From Echeneis naucrates (taxonomy: Eukaryota > Chordata > Actinopteri > Carangiformes > Echeneidae), in contig NC_042524.1 in assembly GCF_900963305.1 (NCBI RefSeq), positions 11,882,693 through 11,946,692 on the forward strand: a stretch of 64,000 bases of DNA, given 5' to 3'. Each line of letters opens with the position of its first letter. The stretch's first letter is position 1. The translations under genes and the position numbers were made by a program. Positions 12,639 through 40,128 of the stretch are shown one piece after another. The notes below the pieces were generated by a model. It saw only the letters and a list, made by a program, of their open reading frames with translations. It was not told the origin of the DNA and did not search any database.

Positions 12639-13469
12639 CTTTGGAAATGAACAAATCTATGGATAAACAAGAAGCCATACTCAGTTCACATAAGACTTTA
12701 AAGAATACACTATTTGCCTGCCTACACTACATAGATGAGGCACATGACCAGGCGTTAAATATGTACTTGTGTTGTTCTTGTGTTTTTAGTGAGTCAGTTT
12801 CTCTAACTGTTCTTATTTACCTTGTCTGTTTAGTAAAAGTTTAAAGCTTAAACATTAGTTTATATCTGCCAATGTCTATGAAAATGCCACCATAAATCTC
12901 AAACTATGATGCATCCATGCAAAAGCCCTTTTATATTTTAATCAACAATAACGGTAATAATAATACATGTTAAAATGCAGTTTAAACGTTTAACTTTAAC
13001 AGTAAATGGCAATGGATTATCCTTAAAAGTATTTAAAAAAAATAATATAAAATCGGAATCTGGAATATTTTATATTACTATACATTAGAAGTAGAAAATT
13101 TTAATTGTGAATTAATCAAATGATCAAAACGCCAAGAAATGGCACAAAGAGAAAAGAAAAGCATGAACTCAGCAGGGATAACAAGATCAATCGGGTTTAA
13201 TTTAATCAGTCGTGTCTCAGATAAAAATAACATCTGGTACTGTAGAACAGCGATCTGTCAATTATTTGGAAAGTCTTCACTGTACAGGGGACACGCCATT
13301 TTCTATTGACTTCAGCCTTAAAAAAGAAAACCACTCAAATAGTTGTATCTGTCCTCAGTGGGTTATCTAAGTTAGCCAGCAGTAACCAGACACGGCTCTG
13401 TAAGAAGGCCGTCATGGGAGGCCGAGGCTTCGGTTTCAGCTCTGATCGGTCTCCAATTTATAGGAGAGC

Positions 13470-13587
<118 letters not shown>

Positions 13588-13813
13588 AGCTGCTTTAGTG
13601 CCTGGCCTTGGTTTATATTTAGTAACACAGACACGCTAATTCAGGCCGAGCTAACCAGACCAGTTCAAGCTGAGCTAACTAGCCGACTGTTATGCTGGTT
13701 TGTAAAGCTGCTCCTACAACAATTTGGTTAGCGGGACATCTTAGTGATGAATAAATGGCAAAAAGTCAAATTTATCCGACCACATCCACAATTTTAAAAG
13801 ACTAATTACTTAC

Positions 13814-13950
13814 CAAAACGGCCGTCGACGGAGGCGAAGATAAGAGCGACTGCGACACAGATTAGCTGCTCTTCTTCGGCTGACCTCCGGACTCTTCACC
13901 GCCCCCTGCTGTCCGGAGGGAGGACTGCGCATGCTCAGAGTGCAGGGAGA
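13814..13950 (-). promoter_or_regulatory. Non-coding first exon and promoter of the bclaf3-like gene
   Basis: A strong donor (TTTTG then gtaagtaa) sits at 13814, with GC-rich, CpG-containing sequence upstream on the minus strand. The only ATG-led frame through this exon would hit a TGA on joining the next exon, so translation should begin at 12638. The 5' limit is a guess, because a minisatellite starts at about 13956. Confidence 0.45.
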
Positions 13951-13955
13951 CCGTC

Positions 13956-14645
13956 TGCCCTCTGTCTGTCCTCTCTGTGTCCACTCTGTGTCCACTTAGA
14001 CCAGCTGTCTGCCCTTTGTTTGTCCTCTCTGTGTCCACTCAGACCAGCTGTCTGCCCTCTGTCTGTCCTCTCTGTGTCCACTTAGACCAGCTGTCTGCCC
14101 TCTGTCTGTCCTCTCTGTGTCCACTTAGACCAGCTGTCTGCCCTCTGTCTGTCCTCTCTGTGTCCACCCAGACTAGCTGTCTGCCCTCTGTCTGTCCTCT
14201 CTGTGTCCACTCTGTGTCCACTTAGACCAGCTGTCTGCTCTTTGTCTGTCCACTCTGTGTCCACTTAGACCAGCTGTCTGCCCTCTGTCTGTCCTCTCTG
14301 TGTCCACCCAGACCAGCTGTCTGCCCTCTGTCTGTCCTCTCTGTGTCTACTCTGTGTCCACTCAGACCAGCTGTCTGCCCTCCGTCTGTCCACTAAGGCC
14401 TGCGGTCTGTCTTCTCTGTGTCCACTCAGACCAGCTGTCTACCCTCCGTCTGTCCACGCAGACCTGCTGTCTGCCCTCTGTCTGTCCTCTCTGTGTCCAC
14501 TCTGTGTCCACTCAGACCAGCTGTCTGCCCTCTGCCTGTCCTCTCTGTGTCCACTCTGTGTCCACTCAGACCAGCTGTCTGCCCTCTGCCTGTCCTCTCT
14601 GTGTCCACTCAAACCAGCTGTCTGCCCTCTGTCTGTCCATTAGGA
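13956..14645. repeat. Minisatellite with 32/43/54-bp periods
   Basis: About 16 copies of a unit centred on AGACCAGCTGTCTGCCCTC, followed by CTGTCCTCTCTGTGTCCAC. The starts of successive AGACC cores are mostly 43 bases apart, with others about 54 or 31-32 apart. The differences come from gain or loss of an 11-bp module, TCTGTGTCCAC. The array lies directly upstream of the first exon of the minus-strand bclaf3-like gene. Open frames across it are a by-product of the repeat. Confidence 0.95.
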
Positions 14646-15240
14646 CCTGCATTGTGTATTTATTTATTTAACAATGTAAGTATGCCCATATGGGCCCAAG
14701 ATCACAAAGCTAATGCTTCTGTATAGCAACAGGATCAAATGAGTCCCAGGTTGAAGAGAAGTAAAGTGTCACAATTCAGGTGCTCCTGCATGGTCACAAG
14801 TCTTCCTTCTTGGAGAGAAGGTTTTTCATCTATACCACACTACTACATATCTTAGGCAACATAGGTTCATATTTATTAATTGGCACTCAGTAGAATCTGT
14901 AGGTATCTATGGTTTGGCCCTATTTGTACCTATAGCAAGCTCTGTAAGGGTTCAATACAATCATCAATCAATCAATAAGTTGCTCATCTTCTTTTTCCTT
15001 GATCAAACATCGGAGTCTACTGAATCCTCTTTATTTCAAAGTGGCCAGCTCACAGATCACACAATCTGATTTCTTTCTTCTTCTATGCACTAGAAAACCC
15101 AGTCCTAAACCTCTTTTTATGTTTGTAATGCCTGTAATGCTAATGTCATCATCATTTATCAGGGTTGTCTGTTTAATAGCACAATGACATATTCACACAC
15201 CAAGAAGAGAGCACAACACAAAACAGAATTCCCTTTTATG
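14646..15240. other. Intergenic stretch
   Basis: Between the minisatellite and the 3' end of map7d2. Nothing recognisable beyond a short ATCA repeat at about 14960-14977. Confidence 0.4.
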
Positions 15241-17034
15241 AATTTTATTGTTTCGGATAACATTATCATGACCATGCTAACCATGCACAATATATACAGA
15301 AATTACACGACTTAAAGAGTTAATCTGGCTGTTAGAGTGCCTGGAGAAAAGGGTACGAGTAGCTTTGAATACTTTTGGAAGTGGTTGTATTAATTACTTC
15401 ATTACTCATTTGCTCTCCATCAGATGAGTCCTATTTGCAAAGATGTGGAGCATCTGTTGAATCTACTTTGTAAAATATCCAGAAAATCCTATCTTTTAAA
15501 TGTTATATGTTACTACATGGCTAGTTTATTCAAGACAATCCATAAAGTCTTGGTAGGCTATGCCCTGTCCGAGAAACAGTCTCACTTCATACAGTAACAG
15601 GCTAATGCGTACAAGCTGTTGGTATAATTGTTTGCAGCATGACGGAAATTATGTGTTTCAAATCAAGGTTCAAGTATACCAGGACACATACAACAAGTCC
15701 AGCGTTCAAACAGAAAGGATAAACTTCAGCAACCAGAGGACTGTAAAATAAAGTACTGACCAGTCCCCCACTAAGCAGCTCCACTGAAATTACATTTAAA
15801 CATGACACATAAAAGGAAACATTGCAGTTTTTAATAATTTTATGAATCGCTCAACGGTAAGTAATGGGATATTATTCCCATACAACCACAGGGTGCAACA
15901 TGTTAGACTTAGAAAAAGTACAGCAAACAGCATCTCAGTAGCTACAGGGGATATTTGTAGTTTGGTTGCTCAGCAGATATCCCTGCACCAGTGCAGTGTA
16001 GTCGATACCCATTCATCCAAGCCTAAGAACGGTGCTCTATGTTTGATAGATTAATGCATCCATTAGCTTTGTGCCAAGAAAAACCCTCACAGAAAACATT
16101 TTAAATGATAAGACGTTGAAGTTGCTGAGCTCTTAGTATTTTACATGTTAATCAATAGAATGATTGGAAAAAAGCAAGATGTCTTGCCATTGAAATACAC
16201 TTTAATATATGCATTTCTTATATATTTTCCCAAAAGTCCAAGTTAATGACTCACTATGTAGCAATCTACCATTGTTTCTGTTGATACAATGATTTTTATT
16301 ATGCGTAATAACATTCAAGTTGCCAGCTTGAACTTCTTTCTCACTTACATGCGGTTGGAAAAACCCAGTCCAAGTAAGTTAAAAAAAAAAAAAAAAAAGA
16401 ATAAATGGAATAATCTCATTTCCAAGAGCAGAAAATGTGCATTGATAATCTTACAATCAGACCTAACTTTAAACCCACTACCTTCCAGCTAAATGAATTA
16501 TCTGTACATGCAGGAAGAGAATTTTTGACATATTACAATTGGGCTTTCATCTAAATGAAGTGATGCCTTCCAACACTGAATTCATTACAGGGAAAACAGA
16601 AAGCCTGTGATACAAATGCACTTATGGATGAGGAGGCTATAGTACCAGAAACGGAGCTGAACTTGGACCAGTTATGGGTCTGTGCAAGGAGTATTAAGAT
16701 TTCTTACCACGCTACTGTACATTAGCAATAGCATGTTTGCTAAATATCTATCATTTATTGTAATTATTTGACATATCTAGACACGCCTTTGATCACTGTC
16801 ATGTGCTCATATTACATAGATTTCAGCAAATAATCAAACACAGTCTCTGACCCATGTTGTCAATTGTCACTTGCTATGTGATTATAATATATGAGAAAAT
16901 TTGTTCATATTGCAAGTCACAGTTTACAGTTTTATTGAAGTCAATCTCTATGGCTCTATTCCCATAAATTTATCAACACAGGGGCACACACTCAAAATGT
17001 GGCATACCTGTGAAGAAAGAGAAAGACTAAGGGG
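15241..17034 (-). terminator. map7d2: 3' UTR and polyadenylation signal of map7d2
   Basis: On the minus strand AATAAA occurs at 15249-15244, about 1.8 kb beyond the map7d2 stop codon. The region between is AT-rich, has no coding signal and carries an A tract at 16380-16398. The end point is inferred from this signal alone. Confidence 0.45.
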
Positions 17035-26666
<9,632 letters not shown>

Positions 26667-27491
26667 GGTAGCCGTCAGGAGCACGGTGCGGTTGAGATGT
26701 GCGGCCGGGCTGTCACCCAACACTGTCCGCAGTGATGCCGCTGCAGCACCGCTGTCCGCTCCTCTTTCCTCTCAGCAGACACACACACGCCCGGGCACCA
26801 TTCAGCTGAGTGGGCTGAAGGTCGTGAGGTAGACCGTGGATGGCGCACCGACGGGCGGATGGGAGAGGGAGATGCTCCCGGTGGGACTGGAGCCGAGAAG
26901 ATGGTGCGCAAACAGCCGAGTTTCGACCACAATCCGATCAATCGTGCGTCGCAGCGTAAACCCGCCCAGATACACAGTAACACACCCCCGGTGGATGGGG
27001 AGATTTCCTTAAACTAAAGGTTATGTCAGGCCTGTTAGTGTTAGACCAGTGTTTACACGTTTTGGATAACTGCACAAACATGTGTGCAGATGTTTAACGA
27101 CAAAGACACATAGGCCCAGCAACATCATTTCACCACCTCAATTCTTCAAGGCTGATTTTCAAGTGATTTTTTTTATGGTCTGTGAGTATTTAGGGGTATT
27201 TAAGGATTCAGCTGTCGGCTGAAGGTTAAACATCAGCGTTTAAAACAAACAAATCTGCTTGGGGTGTCATAGATCCTAACTTTTGAACATTTTCAAAATA
27301 ACAACATATTTATATATACACATATGTGCGATAGAGCAACATTTATTACCATCATCATCATCAAGAGGGGGGCAGTAGCGGGTTTTCGTGCCGTTTTTGG
27401 CGGCAGAGAAGAAGAAGAGGGGCCGGATGTGGAAAGTCAGGGGCGGACAGAGCGGCGGAGTGACACTGGGCAGGGAGCCACATCCGAAAAG
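26667..27491. promoter_or_regulatory. Shared divergent promoter region of map7d2 (-) and pdha1 (+)
   Basis: The two start codons are 825 bases apart and point away from each other. The map7d2 side (26667-26990) and the pdha1 side (about 27365-27490) are GC-rich and CpG-containing, with AT-rich sequence between them. I see no TATA box near either expected start, which fits CpG-type promoters. Confidence 0.6.
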
Positions 27492-32617
<5,126 letters not shown>

Positions 32618-34670
32618 AGTTTCTTTGTGCTTTTTTGATAATATCCAACATTTTGACTCCCCCCAACAATCTCATATACACACATGCCATATAATGTTAC
32701 ATGAACTCTAGTGCCTTTGACCCAGAGCTTAAAGCATAAGCAAGGGATTAAAGGATTTCAGCGCTGTTTCTTTAAACAGTGGGGGCCATATTTACAAAGA
32801 TGTTCTGAGAGTCACACTAACAATAATTAGAAGCCAAAGACATCAGGGTTCATTATTCCTTCCCTCATCTTCAGATGAGAGAAAAAGTCAAAAGTCAAAA
32901 GAATACTAAGGGAAAGGTTTAAAATATTTAAATTTGTTTTGCCAAACCACACACGTCTGGTAGACTGTGTGTTGTCTGGAGGGTTAAAGTCTCATGTTTG
33001 TGCCACACTCCAAACAAAGGAGGTGATCCCCTGTGTGTACGAGTCAGATGTGTGAAGACAGATGTTCAGAGTGCTTATATTCACATGGTTGCAGATACTC
33101 AGGTGACTTTGAGTTTCATGTTAAAAATTAACATCTTATGTAGCTATATTCAGAGAATCTCTTATGTGATGTATCATCTTGAATATGTTTAAAAACCACA
33201 ATCTAAAGTAACTTTGAATGTAAACAGTGTGAGCGTGTGTCTTCTGGTCTGAGTGTTTCCATCAGCCAAGCTTCACTATTCCAATTTTTGTTGGTTCAGC
33301 AGGTGTTGTGTCAGAAGTAACGTGGGTCACTTACTCCACACCTTTTCTGTAAAACCCTCACCTATCAGCAGTGCCTCATGGACATTTTGAATTTCAGCCT
33401 GTTTTTCAATCAAGTTTTTGAACACATCATTGTGACAACTGGCACATCAGGTAGCAAAATACAAACAGCCTGTATATCAGTCTTTATTTCTAGCAGGAAG
33501 CTACCAAGTCTTTTGTTTAATAAGAGGACAGACTAAAACTTACAGTGTCAGGGGAAAATGGCACCTGGAAACGCTCCATGGAAACATTGGTTTTATGTGT
33601 AAGCGGCTGTAATAAAGACAATGTCAAGTGTTGTACTTGTGTACTCCTCTTTGTCAATATAAAGCTGTTAGGTAAATTATTTTCAATAGTGGTCACTGCT
33701 CATTACTTTTCCAGGAAACTAGTTTGATACGTAGATAGGGCTTACAACTTTTACCTTTTCATTCTCTTGCCATTATATTTTCCATGGCTGCTGATCCTAA
33801 CCATCCTGGTCCTCTGTCTCACTGAAGGTATTAACAGCCATGTGAAATGACTTCAATTAGGTCAAGTCAGTAAGTTGAGTCTGAAGTGATTGAATATATG
33901 AAGTGGGGACCTTTCCGATAAGGTCAACAATTATTTTGTCCATGAATAAATCAGGTGATAATTAGCCTCCAACTCCAAAGGAAAGTCAACCACAAGTGTA
34001 GTACACAGGAGAAGGTGTATGTCAGAAAGTTTGGAGTATAAACCCACAAAGGTCTGAAACAACAAAGTCACTTATCTTGACTGATGTGTACATAAACAAT
34101 GTACTGTGCATTTTTCAAAACCTGCTAGCTTTTTCACAGCACGCATGTGTGTGATGATTGGATTTGTACTCTGTACAAAACTGCAGTTTTGCAGGTATCA
34201 ACTAAATGTAATGATTGAAAAGACCACAGATCGGGAAAAAATCATTTTGAGTATTCGAGAATTAGTGCATGATGTTACGAGAAAATGGGATATATAACAA
34301 TACGGTTGCATATGACTTTTTTCACATTTTAACGCAGGGGACTACTAATATAAAACCTCTCTTCTAAAATACACCACTAAAATTAGGACTTTGTTCAGAT
34401 ATTTAAACGTTTGTTCTCCTACAATAACACTTTCTCATAAAATTACGCTATTTTTCTAGTCATATTTTTTAGTTTATTCGTGTAAAATTAAGAGTATTTC
34501 ATTGTACTATTCTGACTTTATTCCCTTAATATTACAGTGTTATTCGCATACTATTATGACTTTATTCTCATATATATAAGACCAATATTTCCATATATCC
34601 ACCTTTTTCCAACAGCTGACAAACAAAATGACTGCGGCGCTCAGAGGACAGAGAACGCACCATGGACTGA
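32618..34670 (+). other. pdha1 3' UTR and intergenic sequence before prdx4
   Basis: A likely poly(A) signal AATAAA lies at 33611-33616, about 1 kb after the pdha1 stop. The remainder is AT-rich with no coding signal. Confidence 0.5.
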
Positions 34671-34705
34671 TTGGTCCAGCAGGAGGCAGTAATGCGTCAC
34701 TGTGA

Positions 34706-34713
34706 TGACGTCA
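34706..34713 (+). promoter_or_regulatory. CRE/ATF-type palindrome in the prdx4 promoter
   Basis: A perfect TGACGTCA lies about 120 bases upstream of the prdx4 start codon, with a reversed CCAAT box (ATTGG) at 34670-34674. CREB/ATF-class factors bind this palindrome. Its use here is inferred. Confidence 0.55.
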
Positions 34714-34834
34714 TCTGGCGCTCGACCTGAGAGGAGCAGAAGAAGAAGAAGCGGAGTGAGGAAGGAGGCTCCTCGGATCCTGACCAAACTGAAGGCAGTA
34801 AGTCGGTGCTACGTGCTCTAACAGCGACAACACG

Positions 34835-37694
34835 ATGGAGTTCCTCTCCTGCAGCAGCCTGAAGCCGGAGCGGCTCTGCGCCGCCATCCTCCTCTTCCTC
34901 ACCATCACCTCCGCGGAGGAAAGCGCCGGCGGGAAAAACTCTCAGTGCCACAACTACGCAGGAGGACACGTCTATCCAGGGGAGGCTTTCCGTGTTCCCG
35001 TGTCCGACCATTCCCTGCACCTCAGCAAAGCCAAGAGTGAGTCCCCCCCCCCCAACACCACAACCTCAACATCTGCTGTCCGCACAGCTGGATAGATGGT
35101 GCCAAAGTGCGCTCTAGCTGGCAGCAGCTGGCAGACTAATGAAACAAGAAGCTCTCAGGTTCCCCACCGATCGTCTGTCACACAGGCCACTCCACATGTG
35201 CCAGGCTCAGGTCTTCGGTTTAGACCGGACAGGCTTTAGTAGGACACGTAGCTCTAATATCCATGGGACCCCTCCCCCTCCAACACACTGGCACCAACCC
35301 CAGAGGATTAGACAAAATACCAGATACACTCACAGCCTGTGGCCTCTGCCGCTCCTCACCACCTCAGTCCGTCTCTGGTGAATCATGGGCCATCAGGAGT
35401 TTGGAGACTTTATCCAAAGTCTGCAGTGTCACTGGCCCCTGTGCTCTTCCACTGTCATGTTCACTGAAGCTCAGACACTCTGCAGGATGAAGTAATGTAT
35501 ACAACCTGAGAAGGAAAGGCAGAAGATAATGATGAGATTATTGTTGACATAGTAAAAGGGAAGAGGGGATGACAAAAAGTCTTGGTATTTATACATGTCA
35601 GGTACAGTCAGACTGGGGTTGGAGCTAAAATTGATTTGTATAATCATTCTTCCCAGTATATTTGGGCATTTTTCTGAAATCCCTGTTTTACTTTCCACCA
35701 GCCAAAAGTTACATCTTCAGACATCAGTCCAAAATATATATATATATATAAGATATTCAGTGGATCACCATGTGATGGTAAGAAAAGCAATAGATCTTTT
35801 CTTAGACAACAGAAATATTTTGTTGCAGCCCTGGACACAAAGGCCAAAGCCTTATGACCTCAGGATTCGTGCTGTTGAGTAAAATCAGTCATGTGCCTCT
35901 TGAAAAGTGAAAGTATTGTTGTAATCTCTGTCTTTGGAAAAGCGCAAACAAAATTGAATCATTTGCAGTCACAAAACACGTCAGCGTCTAAACCATATTT
36001 TTCCTCCCTCTTCAGTTTCGAAGCCTGCACCACACTGGGAAGGAACAGCTGTCATCAACAGAGAATTCAAGGAGCTGAAGCTCTCAGACTACAGAGGCAA
36101 ATATCTTGTCTTCTTCTTCTATCCCCTTGACTTGTGAGTGACACCTGAGTCACACACTCACTCGCTTCATTTATAGTGGGTTGCAGCACATCACATTGTG
36201 TTCCTGTTTGTTAATGTGTCTGGGGTTTCTTCTGCAGCACCTTTGTCTGCCCCACTGAAATCATTGCATTCAGTGACCGTGTGCACGAGTTTCGTGCCAT
36301 CAATACAGAAGTGGTCGCCTGCTCAGTGGACTCCCAGTTCACCCACCTGGCCTGGTAAGACAGCTGCGAAAGACACTATAATAGAGTTACAAATGTGGAC
36401 TCTTTGAGAGTGGAATCATTGGAATTTCTTTTTCTTTTAATCTTTTTTTACAGGATCAATACACCCAGGAAGCAGGGTGGACTTGGAGAAATGAAAATCC
36501 CTCTGTTGTCTGACCTCACTCACCAGATTTCTAAAGACTATGGAGTCTATCTGGAGGACCAAGGACACACACTGAGGTACAGCTATACCGTCATAGCTAT
36601 TGTCAACATTTTATAGGCAGTCATAAAAATAAAATATGTCTTGTTATAGCCAACTTAGATCACTCTACAGTACAAAAAAAAGAAAAAAATGGGTTTGTCT
36701 TCCTGTAAATTCAGTGAATGATTGTGCATTGTATCTTTCAGTACATACAGCACTTTAGTGAGTCATTAATAGGTCAGTATTTTAACAGCCTTGCATAAGT
36801 TCACAGTAAACAAACAGGACTGCTGGAATCTCACTGGTCTGAATGCATCTCTCTCAGGGGACTCTTCATCATCGATGACAAAGGCATCCTGAGGCAGATC
36901 ACCATGAACGATCTTCCAGTAGGAAGATCTGTGGATGAGACTCTGAGGCTGGTTCAAGCCTTCCAGTACACTGACAAACATGGAGAAGGTACAAGAGGCT
37001 CACTGAAACAAAGCATGTGCTTTTTATGCACATGTTCATTTATTGTTCAATATGTGAAACTTATTTATCTTGATTTTATGTTTCAGTGAAGCTTTTATTG
37101 TGCTGACTGGAATTTTTTTTTTTTTTTTTCAGTATGTCCAGCAGGATGGAAACCAGGCAGTGATACAGTAAGTATAAATGCAGCTGAGGATGATATAGAT
37201 ACTTAGTTACTAGCTGTAATTGCCCCACATTTCGTAGAAGATAATCAAGATGAGGTACCATTAATTTGCAAATCAGCCTGTCCCTGTTCACTTACAGGTA
37301 CAGTACCAATTTCTGTGCCTGTCCAGGGCACAAGCTGTCTCAGTCTGTTTAGATAAATAATTTTACACTACAGATAAAAGTTAAGGGAAATTGACTATAT
37401 GCATTGGCTGATTGTTTCAGATGAAAGGTCTCAGAATGATGTTTCTAATGATGTGCAAAATGCTTTTAGGTTGAATTTGGCTCCAAACTAGTCAGCTGGG
37501 ATTTTTGTTGAGGAATTACATTTTTTCATTTTGAATTGGTAAACTCAGAAATAATTAGAATAGGGAAGATTAGTTTGTATATTTGTAATGTCTAATGTGT
37601 TTTCCATGCTGAAATACTATTTTGATTAATTTCCCCCCTACAGATCATTCCAGACCCTTCAGGAAAGCTGAAGTATTTTGATAAATCAAACTGA
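34835..37694 (+). CDS. prdx4: Peroxiredoxin 4 (ER 2-Cys peroxiredoxin)
   Basis: Reduces hydrogen peroxide in the endoplasmic reticulum and passes oxidising equivalents to protein disulfide isomerases. Seven exons: 34835-35036, 36016-36133, 36238-36354, 36454-36576, 36858-36988, 37133-37167 and 37644-37694, encoding 258 residues (human 271). An N-terminal hydrophobic signal peptide ([10 protein letters not shown]) is followed by the PRDX4-specific extra cysteine (about Cys38). The peroxidatic cysteine is in FTFVCPTE (about Cys111) and the resolving cysteine in VCPAGW (about Cys232). GGLG and a C-terminal YF (KYFDKSN), the pair linked to sensitivity to over-oxidation, are both present. There is no KDEL signal, as in other PRDX4 proteins. 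The chosen ATG is the first in the exon with a signal peptide. Confidence 0.97.
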
Positions 37695-37733
37695 TCTGTG
37701 TTGCTGTGAAACCCACCACTTCAGGAAAGTTCA

Positions 37734-37739
37734 AATAAA
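37734..37739 (+). terminator. prdx4: Polyadenylation signal of prdx4
   Basis: AATAAA 40 bases after the stop codon. Confidence 0.7.
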
Positions 37740-39101
37740 ACGTGTTTTCATAAAATGTTGTCTGGCTGGTCTTGTAGATGCACGTTCTCTTTACTTTCAT
37801 GCTGAAGGTTTAGGAGCCTCTATCGTACTGGGAATGAACAGCTGTCATTTATGTGAATTCACCCAGTGGCTGCAAAATGAGCAAAAAATATCAGTAGATT
37901 TAACTTTTCACTCTACCACAATGTTTTTTCTACTGGTCATGGTGTTGTTTGTCAATGTGTCAAAATGCAAATGTATGGCTAACAGCATACGCACATTGCC
38001 TTGGAAAGTAGCCTCAGGCTCGTCTTGCATGGTTTCCTTGAGCATTTACTTAAAGGATTAAGTTTGCAACAGCAGCTCTCTCAGAGTAAATGGCAAACTC
38101 GAAGTCAGTGTTGGCTGTTTAACTGCTGCACCACTTGAGAAGAGTGGTAATGTGTGGTAATAAACACCGGGAAATGTGCCAAACAACATGCATATGCTGA
38201 GGTCTTGCACATAGAAACATAAAGTCTAGCTTTTATGACAGCATGAACTTTCTACATTGGGCACAGGTGCACTTCGGAGCAGTCTGCAAAGAAGTCATAT
38301 AGCATGACTGATTTGTAGCGGTTACATGCATTGTCTACCAAAAGTATGAAGCTGGTTCCAAGAATTGATAATGAAAAGTGCTAAAAGAAAAATTGACATC
38401 TGAGCACATCAAACAATCACAGAATTTAACATAAAAAATGGAACTGAGTCTTATCGCTCAGGTGCCACATTAGATTAATCTATCAGCCTTTCCTGACACT
38501 AGATGACACAAATCCCCAACTAATTATACTTTTTTTTTATTGGAACAACCAGAATCAATATGTTTAAATGGGACCGCGAGCAGACTGAAATGTCTGTCAT
38601 GAATGTGAACATGAATGTGTTTGCGGAGCAGACACACAAATGATAATAGGTTTAGATTTAAATGTTAAAATGTGGTTTCCTTTTTTACATGTGGGTTATT
38701 GTTTGTACTGCCCTATAGTCATTAAGTGCACCAGTCATGTTTTTTCCAGGTCTGGTTAATATTTACCTTTTAAACAACATTCTAGTGAAAAACAATCTTT
38801 GACAAAAGAATAGAGCATCAATAGAAATGAAGAAGAAACAGAACGGAAGGTGCTCTTTGCCCATATACGGATGAACAATCGGGTTTGCCTCCCGCCCACC
38901 TCGACCAGTGATACATAAAAGAGAAGTACCTGAAGCTGTGGTATACCACTCTGTGCAACGCATCCAATGCTATTCTGTATGCTGATATCGCCATTCTTTG
39001 TCGGGGGGGTAAACTCCTGAGGAGCGGATGAAGAAACAAATTTTGCTTTTATTCACATTCAGAGGACTAGTAAGCAAAGGTAAAAAGGGTAAAAAGAGAA
39101 A
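37740..39101 (+). other. Intergenic sequence and sat1 promoter/5' UTR
   Basis: No coding signal. A TATA-like CATAAAAG at about 38914-38921 would place the sat1 start near 38945. An ATG at 39028, upstream of the sat1 start and in another frame, is a candidate upstream ORF. Both are inferred. Confidence 0.4.
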
Positions 39102-40128
39102 ATGGCCAATTTTATATTACGGCCGGCTGAACCCAGGGATGTATCCGATATCCTGCGCCTAATAAAGGTGAGCCAAATGCTGGAGTCTAATATTTTAACA
39201 ACAAATGGGACATTTTGAACATTTTACTTTATTAATTGTATTTTTTAATTCTGCATTTTAGGAACTTGCTAAATTCGAAGAGATGGAGGAGAAGGTTTTG
39301 CTGACAGAGAAAGGTGGTTCAGTTTTGTCTACATTTTCTTGAATTACTTACATACATGCATTTATGTGGAAATTATCTTGTCTTCATGCATTCTTACAAA
39401 AAAATAATGTCCCACTTAAAGAGCTACTTGAAGATGGCTTTGGTGATCACCCATTCTACCAGTGCTTGGTTGCAGAAGTCCCGGAAGAGCAGAGTTTATA
39501 TGGTAAAAATGCACATTACTGCACAATTTAGGAGTCACAGATTTCTTCCCTTCCGTTTAGGTTCAACTCCTTTTGTTTTTCTCTAGGGTACACTGTTATT
39601 GGTTTTGCAATGTACTACTTTACATATGACCCATGGATTGGAAAGCTCCTGTACTTGGAAGACTTCTTTGTCATGAAGGAGTTTCGGGGTAAGATTGTTG
39701 ACATGTGCTGTTATATGATGGTGATAAAGGTTAATAAGTTACAGTAGGTTTCGCAACATTGTTCAATATTCTAACAGCCATTCATATAAACTAACAGCAC
39801 ATTGTACATTTAATGTTTCACCAGGTCTTGGTATCGGTTCACAGATCCTGAAAGTTCTGAGTGAGGTACAATTACATCTTCTATAGAGACAGGTTCAACT
39901 GTATTCAGTCCTATGTTTGTCCTCATGTTTCACTTTGTTTTTTTTATTCGTTTTCCCTAGACGGCTGTGAAGACTCGATGCAGCAGCATGCACTTCATTG
40001 TAGCAGAAAACAACACAAAGTCTATTGAATTCTACAAGCGACGTGGAGCAGCCGACCTCTCCTCTGAGGAGGGCTGGCGTCTTTTTGAGATTGAAAAAGA
40101 TGACCTACTGAAAATGACTGCCAAGTAG
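39102..40128 (+). CDS. sat1: Spermidine/spermine N1-acetyltransferase 1
   Basis: A GNAT-fold enzyme that acetylates spermidine and spermine from acetyl-CoA, the rate-limiting step of polyamine catabolism in the cytosol. Six exons: 39102-39167, 39262-39313, 39422-39502, 39587-39688, 39825-39865 and 39961-40128, encoding 169 residues (human 171). Matches to human include [16 protein letters not shown], the acetyl-CoA loop [10 protein letters not shown] (human RGFGIGSEIL), [24 protein letters not shown] and LLKM. The C-terminus is KMTAK instead of human KMATEE. All introns are 136 bases or shorter. Confidence 0.97.

Noticed and set aside
13814-13930. Arg/Ser-rich frame (CRSRSYLRLRRR) as an N-terminal extension of the bclaf3-like protein
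   Set aside because: Splicing to the next exon creates a TGA at the junction, and the in-frame alternative has a stop. The RS-like look is probably chance in a GC-rich 5' UTR.
13977-14726. Several long open frames in the minisatellite, which could also be taken for a CRISPR-like array
   Set aside because: The 43-bp unit contains no stop in several frames, so the frames are artefacts. Units are directly joined without unique spacers, and the host is a vertebrate.
38818-39039. Minus-strand 73-codon frame upstream of sat1
   Set aside because: It lies in the sat1 promoter/5' UTR with no match, and could occur by chance.
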